DNA of 48,858 nt from a bacterium (candidate division B38) B3_B38 (GCA_005223145.1 NJBL01000008.1:1-48858); one strand, 5' to 3'; positions 1 to 10,685 are shown, counted from the stretch's first letter. The notes: a model not told the origin generated them from the sequence alone. Translations and numbers: made by a program.

Positions 1-834
1 CCGCTGGTGGTGAATGTGGGGGTGAGGTATGACCGTTATGGCTACTGGGAGGGCGAGGGATTTCTGAGCCCCCAGGTGGAGGTCAGTTACCAGCCGGTAT
101 CCAGGACGAGGATTGCCGGCTCAGTTGCCTATCGGGCACGGGGCATCGGCAGTGGAGCTCTGGAGGTGAGGGAGAGCCTGTTAATGGGGAGGATGCTGGC
201 GGTGGAGCGAGCCCTCTGCTACCGGGTGGGTGTGGAGTATGGTGAGGGGGGCAGCTATCAGATGGGAATTGTCGCCTATTGGGATGAGATTGAGGACCAT
301 CTGTTGAACCTCTATCTTCCCTCCGACCTTCGGGGGAGGGTGCTGGTATGGAATGTGGGGGATGCCCTGCTGAGGGGATTTGAGGTGGGGTTGAGCAAGC
401 GTTTGAGCCATTTTTTGCAGGGGAGTCTGGCTTACAGCTATGGGGAGGCGCTTCCCCATTCCCGGGGGGAGTTCCTTCTGCCCACGGTGGGGTTTCAGGG
501 GGAGGTGCTGAGCTATGGTCAAGCCCACGACCTCACCACCACCCTTCAGGCGTTGATAGAGCCCATCGGGACCCGGCTGATGGCTACCTACCGTATGCAA
601 CTGGGCTATATGGATGGGGGCAGTGAGCTAAGAAGGCTGGGGAGCCTCTCCTCGTTTGACCTGCAGGTGCGACAAAGGTTCTCCCTGCCCGGGGAGGGGG
701 TTGCCCGGGGGGAGTTCTATCTGCTGCTGAAGAACCTCCTTGATGACCGGACGGTTAGCTTCTTCAACCTCAGGGAGCTTAACCCCCTCGGCTTCCCACG
801 GAAGATATCCACCGGGCTATTTTTCATCTTTTAG
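1..834 (+). CDS. TonB-dependent receptor / outer-membrane beta-barrel protein, C-terminal part (5' truncated by window)
   Basis: Frame open from base 1; alternating beta-strand pattern (VGVRYDRYGYW, FDLQVRQRFSL, FYLLLKNLLDDRTVSFF) ending in a terminal aromatic (GLFFIF), typical of OMP barrels. Confidence 0.75.
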   Translation, partial: PLVVNVGVRYDRYGYWEGEGFLSPQVEVSYQPVSRTRIAGSVAYRARGIGSGALEVRESLLMGRMLAVERALCYRVGVEYGEGGSYQMGIVAYWDEIEDHLLNLYLPSDLRGRVLVWNVGDALLRGFEVGLSKRLSHFLQGSLAYSYGEALPHSRGEFLLPTVGFQGEVLSYGQAHDLTTTLQALIEPIGTRLMATYRMQLGYMDGGSELRRLGSLSSFDLQVRQRFSLPGEGVARGEFYLLLKNLLDDRTVSFFNLRELNPLGFPRKISTGLFFIF

Positions 835-862
835 GGTTATGAGTTAGGAAGAGAACGAAGAT

Positions 863-3853
863 ATGCAACTGAGAAGGGATTATAAAAAGACCCTGCTGAT
901 AGCGGTTAGCCTCCTTATAATGTTGATGGGAGGTATGAGCCTATTTTATCGGGCTCAATACCAAGAACCCTACGATGGGGTCAACTGGGAGGTAGCGAAG
1001 AACGGCTTTATCCTCCTTAAGCCCGAAGAGGGGAGCCCTGGTGCAGAGGCGGGAATTAAACCTGGGGACACTCTGTTGAGGATTGATGGGCGGAGGTCCT
1101 TTCCAAACCGGTTAATAAGAGAGGTACACTGGATGGTCTCCAGCCCCGGGCAGGTGAGCACCATTCTTACAAGAGATGGGAAAGTAATTGATAGCTTGAG
1201 CGAGGAGCTTGACCCCGTCACTGAGCTTAACAAAGCCCTTTATAACCTCGGTGTAGGAGGAGAAATACGTTACACCATCCTGCGTGAAGGGAAGATGCTG
1301 GAGAGAGCCCTTCGTGTTCAGGGTGTGCCTTTGCCTAATAACGATACTTACTATTATCTCTGTTTTGTCGGCTTCTGTTTTTTCTTGGTAGGCCTCTCAG
1401 TCCTTTATAAAAAGGCGCTGGTTCCTGCCTCTCATCATTTCTATTGGCTTTGTATCTCCTTCTTTGTCCTATTCACATTCTCCCCTACGGTCATTAACTC
1501 CCCCTTGAAGAGAGCTATCTTCTGGGGGGATGAGATTGCCCGGGTGATGCTGCCGGCTATTTTTCTCCATTTCTTCCTTGCATTTCCTCAGCGAAAGAGG
1601 TTTGTAGAGAAAAGAAGGATAAGCTGGCTTTTATATCTTCCGGGGGCTGTTTTCATTCTGTTAAATGCCCTTTTCTTGAACTATCTAAGGATTTTCCCCT
1701 CAGCCGGGGGTGAGTTTATCAGGAATTACAATCAGGAGTTTGCCCTTTTAAGCAAGATAGAGCTGGCATATATGGGGCTTTTTATGGGGGTGGGGATTCT
1801 TGCTCTGCTCCATAGCTACCGCTATGAAAGGAGCTTTGTCGCCCGACAGCAGATAAGGTGGGTATTGTGGGGCACCGGGTTAGGGATTCTCCCCATGGTG
1901 GCAGTATATATCCCCTTTTATCTGGTGGGTGCTGCCAATCCCTTGCTGACCCTTTTTGCAATCATTCCCCTCCTTCTGATACCCATATCCCTTGCTTACG
2001 CCATAGCCAAATATAGGCTGATGGATGTGGAGGTCATCATCAAGCGAGCTATGGTGGCAGGACTGGCTATCTCGGCTATTCTGGGAATCTATCTGCTGAT
2101 AATCCGTCTGGCGAACCTGCTCATACCTGCCGAGCTAAGCCCGGAGCTTCTCTCCGCAGTGATGCTGCTGGCCACCTTGCTGGTGGCGGTTATCTTCTCA
2201 CCGCTGCGGAAAAAGATACAGGGCTACTTAGATAAATTGATGTATAGGAGCCGATACGATATAAGGAACACCATTCAAGAATTCAACCGGGAGCTGAGCT
2301 CTATTATCAGACTGCCGACTCTGACGGAGAGGGTAATCAAGCAGGTTTCCGCCATGCTCCAGGTGGAAGATATAGGTATATTCCTATGGGATGAGAGGAA
2401 GAAGATATTTAAACTGTCCAGGTCCCTGCGAGGAATCGGGGGAAGGCAGCCTCTCTATATGAGTGATGTGCTTTCAGCTTTTCTTCTCTCAGCACTAAAA
2501 GATAAGGACTACCTCGTTCTATCTGATATTAAAGCGGTGGAAGAAGAGTTCATCCACGACCAAGAGCTACTGAGCAGCTTGAAGGTCTCTTATCTGATCC
2601 CCTTTATAAGCAAAGGGGAGATAAAAGGATTGCTGAGCCTGGGAAGAAAGAAGGAAAGGGTTTGGCTGAGCAGCGAAGACCTGGAATTAGCCGCCGCTTT
2701 ATCAGGCTCGGCAGCCATGGCCATCGAGAATGCGTTACTATATCAGTCGGTGGAGAAAAAAGCAGCAGAGCTGGAAGCTTTGAAGGAGTTTAACGATAAT
2801 CTGCTGGAGAGTCTTAATGCAGGCATCCTGGCAATCGACTTACGCCAGCGGATAATAAGCTGGAACAGAAAGCTGGAGGAACTCTGTCAGATAAAAAGGC
2901 CCAGAGCAATGGGTAAAAAACTCGAGCAGGTGCTTCCAGCAGATTTTCTCCGCTCTGTAAACAGCCTTATGAGTCCCGAAGAGTGGAGTTCTCCCCAGTT
3001 ATTCAATCTTTACAAGCTGATTCTGGTAAATAAAAAAGGGAGGAAATCCGTTGTCAACCTATCTATCTCCCCGCTGTTTACCAATGAGCATCGCTTTTAC
3101 GGTAAGATAGTCATCTTCGATGATATCACCGATCGGGTAAAGTTGGAAGACCAGCTTCTGCAGGCTGAGAAGCTCGCCTCCCTCGGTTTCCTGGCGGCGG
3201 GTATAGCCCATGAGGTCAACACCCCCCTGACCGGTATCTCAAGCTACACTCAGATGCTTATGAAGGAGATCGACGACAAGGACCCCAAATCTGAAATACT
3301 ACACAAAATGGAGCAACAGACCTTCCGTGCTTCTCAAATTGTCAACAATCTTCTTAACTTCGCCCGCCAGAGTAAAGGGCAATTCACTGAGCTTGATGTC
3401 AATCAGGTGATAGGCGATACCCTTTCCCTCTTCGATTATCAGCTCCGAAATAGCGGGGTAAAGCTGAAACTTAACCTGGCAAATTCCCCACCCCCCATCC
3501 GCGGGGACAAAGGAAAGCTGCAGCAGCTATTCCTGAACCTCCTTAAAAACGCCACCGACTCCATGTCCCAGGGAGGAGAGCTGGGTATCACTTCTAAGGC
3601 AGAAAACGACTCCGTAGTTGTATCCATAAGGGATACAGGAGCGGGGATAGCTAAGAAACACCTTCCTAAGATTTACGACCCCTTCTTCACCACCAAAAAG
3701 GGAAGACGGGGAACAGGGCTGGGGCTTTCGGTCAGCTATGGGATCATACAGGAGCATTCGGGTTCCATATCAGTAAAGAGCTCCCTGGGTAAGGGGACTG
3801 ATTTCATCATTAAACTTCCTGCCTTAAAAGTCCACTATGAAGAAAAAAGGTAG
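863..3853 (+). CDS. Multi-domain sensor histidine kinase (extracytoplasmic PDZ, multi-TM, GAF, PAS, HisKA, HATPase)
   Basis: PDZ-like GSPGAEAGIKPGDTLLRIDG; H-box GIAHEVNTPLTGISSYTQML; N/G boxes LLNLLKNATDSM, DTGAGI, GTGLGLSVSYGII. Confidence 0.9.
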   Translation: MQLRRDYKKTLLIAVSLLIMLMGGMSLFYRAQYQEPYDGVNWEVAKNGFILLKPEEGSPGAEAGIKPGDTLLRIDGRRSFPNRLIREVHWMVSSPGQVSTILTRDGKVIDSLSEELDPVTELNKALYNLGVGGEIRYTILREGKMLERALRVQGVPLPNNDTYYYLCFVGFCFFLVGLSVLYKKALVPASHHFYWLCISFFVLFTFSPTVINSPLKRAIFWGDEIARVMLPAIFLHFFLAFPQRKRFVEKRRISWLLYLPGAVFILLNALFLNYLRIFPSAGGEFIRNYNQEFALLSKIELAYMGLFMGVGILALLHSYRYERSFVARQQIRWVLWGTGLGILPMVAVYIPFYLVGAANPLLTLFAIIPLLLIPISLAYAIAKYRLMDVEVIIKRAMVAGLAISAILGIYLLIIRLANLLIPAELSPELLSAVMLLATLLVAVIFSPLRKKIQGYLDKLMYRSRYDIRNTIQEFNRELSSIIRLPTLTERVIKQVSAMLQVEDIGIFLWDERKKIFKLSRSLRGIGGRQPLYMSDVLSAFLLSALKDKDYLVLSDIKAVEEEFIHDQELLSSLKVSYLIPFISKGEIKGLLSLGRKKERVWLSSEDLELAAALSGSAAMAIENALLYQSVEKKAAELEALKEFNDNLLESLNAGILAIDLRQRIISWNRKLEELCQIKRPRAMGKKLEQVLPADFLRSVNSLMSPEEWSSPQLFNLYKLILVNKKGRKSVVNLSISPLFTNEHRFYGKIVIFDDITDRVKLEDQLLQAEKLASLGFLAAGIAHEVNTPLTGISSYTQMLMKEIDDKDPKSEILHKMEQQTFRASQIVNNLLNFARQSKGQFTELDVNQVIGDTLSLFDYQLRNSGVKLKLNLANSPPPIRGDKGKLQQLFLNLLKNATDSMSQGGELGITSKAENDSVVVSIRDTGAGIAKKHLPKIYDPFFTTKKGRRGTGLGLSVSYGIIQEHSGSISVKSSLGKGTDFIIKLPALKVHYEEKR

Positions 3854-5213
3854 AATGCTGGTCATTGACGACGAGCCCTCTATGCAGGAGGTCCTCAAGA
3901 AACTCCTGAATGACGATGGATATGAGGTGGCGGTAGCCTCCAGTGGTAAGGAGGGCTTGCACAAGCTGGAGCAGAGTGGGTATGACCTGGTCATCTGTGA
4001 TGTGATGATGCCGGATATGAATGGGCTTCAGACCTTAGAAGAGATAAAGAGGTTAGCCCCTGAGCAAATGGTCATTATGATAACCGCCTACGGCTCGGTG
4101 GAAGATGCAGTTAGCTCCATCAAGAGCGGGGCTTTCGATTACATCACCCGCCCCTATAAGAATGAAGCTGTGCTCAATGCTGTCCAGCGAGCAGTTCGGC
4201 AGAGAAGTCTTATTGAAGAGAATATTAACCTCCGCAACATTCTGAAGAAATACCGCTTTGAAAATATGGTGGGCAAGAACAAGAAGATGCAGGATATGTT
4301 CAAACTTACCCTTCAAGTTGCTCCCAGCAAGAGCACTGTGCTGATTGAAGGGGAGAGTGGCACCGGAAAGGAGCTAGTTGCTACTGCCATCCATCAGAAT
4401 AGCCCCCGGGCAAGTAAATCCTTTGTAGTGGTAAATTGCGGCACAGTGCCTGCCGACCTGCTGGAGAGCAATCTCTTCGGGCATGTCAAAGGGGCATTCA
4501 CCGGGGCAATATCCTCCAAAAAGGGGCTCTTCGAGATAGCCGACGGAGGGAGCATCTTCTTTGATGAGATCGGCAATATCAATCTGGAGACCCAGGCGAA
4601 GCTCCTCCGGGTTATCCAAGAGAAGAAATTTATGCGGTTGGGAGGAGTAGATAACATCCAGGTAGATGTCCGCATTATCGCCGCCACCAATAAAAAGCTG
4701 AAGGAGATAATGGAAAGGGGCGAGTTCCGTGAAGACCTCTTCTACCGCTTAAATGTTATTAACATACCCCTACCACCTCTCCGGGAGCGCAAAGACGACA
4801 TACCTTTGCTGGTCAGCCACTTTCTTCAGAAGTATTGCGAGGAGAACAAAAAGAAGCTGTGCAATATCACCCCGGAGGCTATGGCTTATCTGGAGAGCTA
4901 TCATTGGCCAGGAAATGTGCGAGAGCTGCAGAACATTATCGAACGGGCAGTGGTTCTGGCTACTACAGATATAATCGGAAAGGAGCTCCTCCCCGACTAC
5001 ATCATCAATCCCGCCGTCTCCTTGAACTTCCCGGTGCAATTCCCCTCCAACTCCCTCTCCTTCAAAGAGATGGTACACGAATTTGAAAGGAAGCTAATCC
5101 TAAATTCGCTGAAAATGGCTAATGGGGTGCAGAAGAAAGCAGCCGAGCTCCTTAAGATCAACCCGACCACTTTCAGCGAGATGCTCAAACGACTTAATAT
5201 TGCCAATAAATAG
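3837..5213 (+). CDS. NtrC-family sigma-54-dependent response regulator
   Basis: Receiver domain (VIDDEPSMQ, VICDVMMPDMNG), AAA+ GESGTGKE, GAFTGA sigma-54 motif, C-terminal HTH; overlaps the kinase stop by 17 nt. Confidence 0.95.
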   Translation: MKKKGRMLVIDDEPSMQEVLKKLLNDDGYEVAVASSGKEGLHKLEQSGYDLVICDVMMPDMNGLQTLEEIKRLAPEQMVIMITAYGSVEDAVSSIKSGAFDYITRPYKNEAVLNAVQRAVRQRSLIEENINLRNILKKYRFENMVGKNKKMQDMFKLTLQVAPSKSTVLIEGESGTGKELVATAIHQNSPRASKSFVVVNCGTVPADLLESNLFGHVKGAFTGAISSKKGLFEIADGGSIFFDEIGNINLETQAKLLRVIQEKKFMRLGGVDNIQVDVRIIAATNKKLKEIMERGEFREDLFYRLNVINIPLPPLRERKDDIPLLVSHFLQKYCEENKKKLCNITPEAMAYLESYHWPGNVRELQNIIERAVVLATTDIIGKELLPDYIINPAVSLNFPVQFPSNSLSFKEMVHEFERKLILNSLKMANGVQKKAAELLKINPTTFSEMLKRLNIANK

Positions 5214-5358
5214 CCCCTGAATAAACCCTTCTTAATGGAAGCATAGAATTAGAACTCTCTCCATCCAAAGTTGAGCAATTATAGGAAGATTTATTCTGCT
5301 TTGTGCGATAATATAAGGGGGATTGTGCGGGCCGGAGCGAATCCAACCGGCGAGGCGA

Positions 5359-5886
5359 TTACTTTCTTCTATCGGCAGGAACTTGCCTCTGGCCTCCCTT
5401 GGCAGGCTGTCTCCTCCCTTTCTGCCTGGGAGCAAGCTTGTAGCTGAACTTCCACTGGTTATATTGGTTCTTTCCCTGGTAAATGAAGATAGAATTATCC
5501 TTGCTTTTGCTGTACACTCCGATTATAGAGTTAGTAGCCAGAGGTTGGGAGGATTCAGCTCCTGGCAGTCGACGACGGGCTTCCGGCAGCCCTCCCCTGA
5601 AATTGATAAGTCCCCACTTCCCATCCTTGGTCATGGGATCGGTGTATAATTTTCTGATGCACTTGGTCTTAAGGAGTTCCTCTAATTGTATCGGAAGGCG
5701 CCCAAACTTCCGATAGAAGCGGTCGATAGCTTCGATATATTGATTCCCTCGAAACAGGAGCTCCTTCTCCTTTTCCCGCTTCATGACATGGCGCCATACA
5801 GGGACCGCCGCTGCCATAAGGATAGACATCACCCCGATGGCCACGATAACAGCCACCAGAGTGTAACCCTTCTCTGAACTCCTCAT
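5359..5886 (-). CDS. Type IV pilin / type II secretion pseudopilin-like protein
   Basis: Prepilin N-methylation motif KGYTLVAVIVAIGVMSILMAAAVPVW; start placed at MRSSEKGYTL rather than the longer ORF start. Confidence 0.8.
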   Translation of the reverse strand: MRSSEKGYTLVAVIVAIGVMSILMAAAVPVWRHVMKREKEKELLFRGNQYIEAIDRFYRKFGRLPIQLEELLKTKCIRKLYTDPMTKDGKWGLINFRGGLPEARRRLPGAESSQPLATNSIIGVYSKSKDNSIFIYQGKNQYNQWKFSYKLAPRQKGRRQPAKGGQRQVPADRRK

Positions 5887-6080
5887 AATCTCCTCTATTC
5901 CTCTTAATTTAAATGTATTATGTTTTTTACTCCAAGTCAAGAGGAAAGCTCTTAGCTCTGGATGTAAATGTAGAATCAAGATGCAAAGAGGAGGTTGCTT
6001 TTTTCTTCTGCTCCAGGATTTTTTTCTTTGTTTCAGCTTTTTTTTCTGTTACAATTTTCTAAAACTAAAGAGGGTATCCA

Positions 6081-7172
6081 ATGACCAAGAAGATAAAAGT
6101 TGGTGTGGTCTTCGGAGGACAGAGTGCCGAGCACGAGGTATCCCTGGTCTCTGCAGCTTCTATAATGAGAGCTATGGACCCTTCCAAATACATCATCCTC
6201 CCCTTCGGGATAACCACCCAGGGGGAGTGGGTGTCTGAGCCGAAGCCTATAATGAGGCTGCGGGAGGGGAAAGTGAGATTCACCACTCGACAACCCTCTG
6301 ATTCTCTTCTCGGGGTAGATATTGTCTTTCCCGTGCTCCACGGACCCTTTGGGGAGGATGGGACCATTCAGGGGCTGTTCGAAATGCTCAATCTTCCCTA
6401 TGTGGGAGCAGGGGTACTGGCATCAAGCCTGGCGATGGACAAGGTGGCAGCCAAAAACGTCTTTGCCCAGCACAGTCTCCCTCTGGTAAACTATCTGTTG
6501 ATAACCAGAGCAGAGTGGACGCAGAGGGCTGACCGGATAATGGAGGATATAAAGGAGAAAATCGGTTGCCCCTGCTTTGTGAAGCCCGCCAATATGGGCT
6601 CCAGTGTTGGAATCTCTAAGGTCAAAAACAGGGAAGAGCAAACAAAGGCTATCAACTTAGCCTTCCGATTTGACCGCCGGGTGATTATAGAGCAAGCGGT
6701 AAGGAATGCCCGAGAGATAGAGGTCGCTATACTGGGAAACGATGAGCTAATAGTCTCTGTGCCCGGAGAGATCATTCCCGGGGCGGAGTTTTACAATTAC
6801 TACGACAAATATGTGAACGGTAAAGCCGACGGTCTCATCCCCGCCCCATTGACCCGGGAGAAGGTAGAGGAGTTTCAGCAGATAGCCCAAGCAGCCTACC
6901 GGGCTATCGACTGTGCTGGGATGGCGAGGGTAGACTTCTTGATGGAAAGGGAAAGCCAGAATGTCTACCTGAGCGAAATCAACACCATCCCCGGTTTCAC
7001 CGCCATCAGTATGTTTCCCAAGCTGATGGAAGCCTGTGGGGTCAGCTATTCCAGGCAGATTGACCGTCTGATTGAACTGGGTCTGGAGCGCCATCGGGAG
7101 AAGAAGAGCCTCCGGTCAATGCTCGACCTCAAAAGCGACTGGTACAAAAAGGATACCGCAGATGAGGGGTAG
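6081..7172 (+). CDS. ddl: D-alanine--D-alanine ligase
   Basis: VVFGGQSAEHEVSLVSA, PVLHGPFGEDGTIQGLFE, YLSEINTIPGFT motifs. Confidence 0.95.
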   Translation: MTKKIKVGVVFGGQSAEHEVSLVSAASIMRAMDPSKYIILPFGITTQGEWVSEPKPIMRLREGKVRFTTRQPSDSLLGVDIVFPVLHGPFGEDGTIQGLFEMLNLPYVGAGVLASSLAMDKVAAKNVFAQHSLPLVNYLLITRAEWTQRADRIMEDIKEKIGCPCFVKPANMGSSVGISKVKNREEQTKAINLAFRFDRRVIIEQAVRNAREIEVAILGNDELIVSVPGEIIPGAEFYNYYDKYVNGKADGLIPAPLTREKVEEFQQIAQAAYRAIDCAGMARVDFLMERESQNVYLSEINTIPGFTAISMFPKLMEACGVSYSRQIDRLIELGLERHREKKSLRSMLDLKSDWYKKDTADEG

Positions 7173-7175
7173 TGG

Positions 7176-7703
7176 ATGAAGAACATCTTTCTGACCGGCA
7201 GACCAGGCTGCGGCAAGACCACGGTAATTAAAAAGACCATCGCCCTGCTGGGAAAGGTCAAGCTAAAGGGCTTCTACACCATCGAGATGCGCTCCAGAGG
7301 AACCAGGGTCGGCTTCCAAATAACCACTCTTGATGGAAAACACGGGATATTAGCTCACGAGAACCTCCATAGCGACAAAAAAGTGGGAAAATACGGTGTA
7401 TGCCTGAAAGATATTGACGCTGTAATAGTGCCTTCCATCCGTCCAGACCGGCATACCCATCTTATCATTATTGACGAGATAGGCAAGATGGAGTGCTATT
7501 CCGAGGAGTTCAAAAAAGCAGCCGTTCAAGCGGTGGAATATGACACGGTAGTCCTGGGAACCATTGCCATTGGAGGCTCCCCCTTTATTGAAAGTTTCCG
7601 GCGCCGCCCTGACATAAAGCTTATCGAAATCACCAGAGACAACCGTGACCCTCTCCCCCAGGAGATAGCCAAAATCATATTAAAGGAGCTGAGAAAGGAA
7701 TAG
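7176..7703 (+). CDS. Nucleoside-triphosphatase (THEP1 family)
   Basis: Walker A TGRPGCGKTTVIKK, Walker B LIIIDEIGKMECYS, GFYTIEMRSRGTRVGF. Confidence 0.85.
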   Translation: MKNIFLTGRPGCGKTTVIKKTIALLGKVKLKGFYTIEMRSRGTRVGFQITTLDGKHGILAHENLHSDKKVGKYGVCLKDIDAVIVPSIRPDRHTHLIIIDEIGKMECYSEEFKKAAVQAVEYDTVVLGTIAIGGSPFIESFRRRPDIKLIEITRDNRDPLPQEIAKIILKELRKE

Positions 7704-8071
7704 AGCTATCTCCAGCAGAGGACTCTCCCCATACCCCCCCCGTAAAGACATCTCATTCTCTTGACATAAAGAATTTTTGTATTATGGGGCACAACGGGGA
7801 AGAGAAAAAGTCCAAGCTAAAAATTCCCTCTGGCGAAAATATCACCACATCTTCCTTCTTATGTGGCTTTTGTTCACCTTCAAAGAAATCATTATATAAA
7901 CCTCCAATAATCAACCCTGCTCAGCGAATGCGAGGAGCATGTCAGGGGTCCTCACCCAATTTGGCTTGACCGATGACGCTAAATTATGGTATAAAAATAA
8001 AGAACTTCAGGGAAAGGGTTAATTTTTTAAAAGGGCTCAAAGCTCAAAGATAACTTCTCCACTCCATATTC

Positions 8072-8539
8072 ATGATGTTTTCTCAAAGGATTGAAGGGCG
8101 AGGGACAAAGGGCAAATTCTATCTGGCTATCATATTGATTTTGCTTTTCCCGCTATCTCCTTTAGCTCTATCCCACGATGTTGACATCGCTCAGCAGCAC
8201 AGCCAGGCAAAATCCAAAAAAAAGGAAGAGTTGAGAAAATTAAACCTGCCCATAGAGGTGTATCTACCACACTCTTTCTCCGAAGCGAACTTTGACCACC
8301 AAGAGGGGGAGCTCGATCTCTCCCTCGATTTCCTTTACGACTACAGCGAATTCTTCGAATACAACCGCTACCTCATCTACTACCGGATGACCCCGCGAGT
8401 CACCCTGAAAAGCTTAAATATTCTCTTCGGCGGTCCGGCGAGACCATTCGCCGGTGCTCCCATATGGGATGGACTGTTTCTCCCCGTCCATTCTTTAAAT
8501 CGTGACCCAGTATTGCGAACTTTTTGGTGGGACTGGTAA
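8072..8539 (+). CDS. Hypothetical secreted protein, possibly truncated
   Basis: N-terminal hydrophobic signal-like segment (FYLAIILILLFPLSPLALS) then Tyr/Phe-rich region; no family recognised. Confidence 0.45.
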   Translation: MMFSQRIEGRGTKGKFYLAIILILLFPLSPLALSHDVDIAQQHSQAKSKKKEELRKLNLPIEVYLPHSFSEANFDHQEGELDLSLDFLYDYSEFFEYNRYLIYYRMTPRVTLKSLNILFGGPARPFAGAPIWDGLFLPVHSLNRDPVLRTFWWDW

Positions 8540-8749
8540 CTACCAAAATCTAATTAAAGCGACACCGCTCATAATAATAAATGCCAGAAAAGAGCCACTT
8601 CAGGGAGCTTTTGCCTGGAAGGTTAGTTCTATGTCTGACAAGATGAGAGGACTAAACTTATTCATATTTCTGCCATGGCTATTCATAGGTCCGTAAGGTA
8701 ATGTCTATTTTTCCTAAAAAGGAATAAAATTCCACAAGGAGGGAAAACT

Positions 8750-10483
8750 ATGAGCAAAAGGGCTACGGGATGCTTAATAGCTCTGGGAATATTTCTTGCG
8801 CTCCTGGTTGCTCTTTTTCTGGCAACCCTGTTAACCTTGAGGGCTCCATCCATAAAGGCAAACACCGTGCTGGAGCTCCCTATTGAGGGGACTCTGATAG
8901 AGTGCCCCCCCACCTCCATGCTGGAGAGGTTCTTCATGGCGAAGGTGACTGTAGTATGGGAGGTCCTTCAGGTTCTCCAGACAGCAGCCAAAGATAATGA
9001 AATTTCAGGGGTAATTTTGAAAATTAGCCCCCTCAACAGCGGACTGGCTAAGATACAGGAGCTGAGAAAGGGAGTAATCGATTTTAAACGCTCGGGGAAG
9101 TTTGTCCTCTCCTTTTTAGAAACAGCGGGAAACAAGGAGTATTATCTGGCATCTGCCGCCGATGAGGTTTGTCTGGTGCCCGTGGGGGACTTAAATCTCA
9201 CCGGGCTAGTCACTGAGGTCACCTTCTACCGCGGCTTTTTCGACAAGTGGGGCATGATACCCAACTTCGAACATATTGGTGAATACAAAAGCGCCTCCGA
9301 TATTCTGACCCGCAAGGAGATGTCCCCTGCTCATCGGGAGGCGACCGACTCCCTTCTGGACAGCCTTTACCAATCTCTTTTAAAGGACTTAGCCCAGCGG
9401 AATAAACTCTCCAACCCACAAAATGCTCAGGAACTCATCGATAAGGGTCCCTTCACTGCCCAAGAAGCCCTTGAAGAGGGTCTGGTAGATCAGCTTCTTT
9501 ACGAAGACCAGTTTTACGAGCTTGTCCGCCAGAAGAACAAAGGACAACTGCCCTTAGTCACTGCTAAGGATTACCAGCGCTCTGCCGTGAGACCTCCGGC
9601 GTGGGGGCGGCGTCCCAAGATAGCCCTGATCTATGCCACCGGAACTATTGCCACCGGAGATAGCTTCTATGCACCCCTGGTAGGCAGGGTTATGGGGTCG
9701 AAAACCATCTGCCAGGCTATAAGATCAGCTCGAAAGAACAACTCCATCAAAGGGATTGTTTTCCGCATAGATAGCCCTGGGGGGTCGGCTCTGGCTTCGG
9801 ACATCATCTGGCGGGAAGTGGAGCTTACTCGAGGAAAAAAGCCCTTCGTGGTCACTATGTCGGATACCGCAGCTTCAGGAGGATACTACATCGCTATGGG
9901 AGCCGACAAGATTGTAGCTCAGCCAACAACCGTCACTGGTTCCATCGGAGTTATATCGGGCAAGTTCGACCTGCGGGGTCTATATGATAGGCTGGGAATC
10001 AACAAAGAGGTCATTACACGCGGAAAGAATGCCGACCTGTTCTCCGATTATCGGAGCTTCTCGCCGGAGGAGAAGGAGATTCTGCTGAAGATGATAGGGA
10101 ACATCTATAAAAACTTCGTGCACAAGGCCGCCCTGGGAAGAGAGATGACCGACGAGGAGATCGACTCTATTGGAAGAGGCAGGGTATGGACCGGAGAGCA
10201 GGCTAAGGGGAATGGCTTGGTGGACGAGCTTGGGGGAATAACCGAAGCAGTCTCCCTGATAAAAGAGATGGCTAACATACCAGCAGAGGAGGAGGTGGAA
10301 GTGGTCATTTATCCCAGGGTGCGACCGTTGATATGGAGTCGTTGGCTAGAAATAGTCAAAACAGAAGGAATTAACCTTCCTGAAGAACTTCTGTCTGCAA
10401 CACTCGGGCTAACATCAAAAGCCAGAGAACTCCTTCGGGAAAGGGTCTTTACCCTGCTCCCCTACTCTATCCGCTTCAGGTAA
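8750..10483 (+). CDS. sppA: Signal peptide peptidase SppA (long form)
   Basis: RIDSPGGSALASDIIWRE, SDTAASGGYYIAMGADKIVAQP, TGSIGV motifs; N-terminal TM. Confidence 0.93.
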   Translation: MSKRATGCLIALGIFLALLVALFLATLLTLRAPSIKANTVLELPIEGTLIECPPTSMLERFFMAKVTVVWEVLQVLQTAAKDNEISGVILKISPLNSGLAKIQELRKGVIDFKRSGKFVLSFLETAGNKEYYLASAADEVCLVPVGDLNLTGLVTEVTFYRGFFDKWGMIPNFEHIGEYKSASDILTRKEMSPAHREATDSLLDSLYQSLLKDLAQRNKLSNPQNAQELIDKGPFTAQEALEEGLVDQLLYEDQFYELVRQKNKGQLPLVTAKDYQRSAVRPPAWGRRPKIALIYATGTIATGDSFYAPLVGRVMGSKTICQAIRSARKNNSIKGIVFRIDSPGGSALASDIIWREVELTRGKKPFVVTMSDTAASGGYYIAMGADKIVAQPTTVTGSIGVISGKFDLRGLYDRLGINKEVITRGKNADLFSDYRSFSPEEKEILLKMIGNIYKNFVHKAALGREMTDEEIDSIGRGRVWTGEQAKGNGLVDELGGITEAVSLIKEMANIPAEEEVEVVIYPRVRPLIWSRWLEIVKTEGINLPEELLSATLGLTSKARELLRERVFTLLPYSIRFR

Positions 10484-10685
10484 GGCAAGGAAGGCGACAA
10501 CAAGTACCCACTGCTCACACCACTATGGCATGCCGATTATCTGCAGGTGGTATCAAAAAGGGGCGGTTTATGGCTCTTATCTTCAAAACCGAAGTCCCTT
10601 TCCTCTAGGCGGATGTTTAGATGAGGATAATATTGGCACTTCAAAGCCTAAAAGGTGGCTCTAACGACCATCTCCAGGGGCATCC

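Noticed and set aside
7704-8071. Possible ncRNA or CRISPR-like repeats in the gap after the THEP1 NTPase
   Set aside because: No repeated units, no strong fold and no recognisable RNA motif by eye; 61-aa ORF inside looks spurious.
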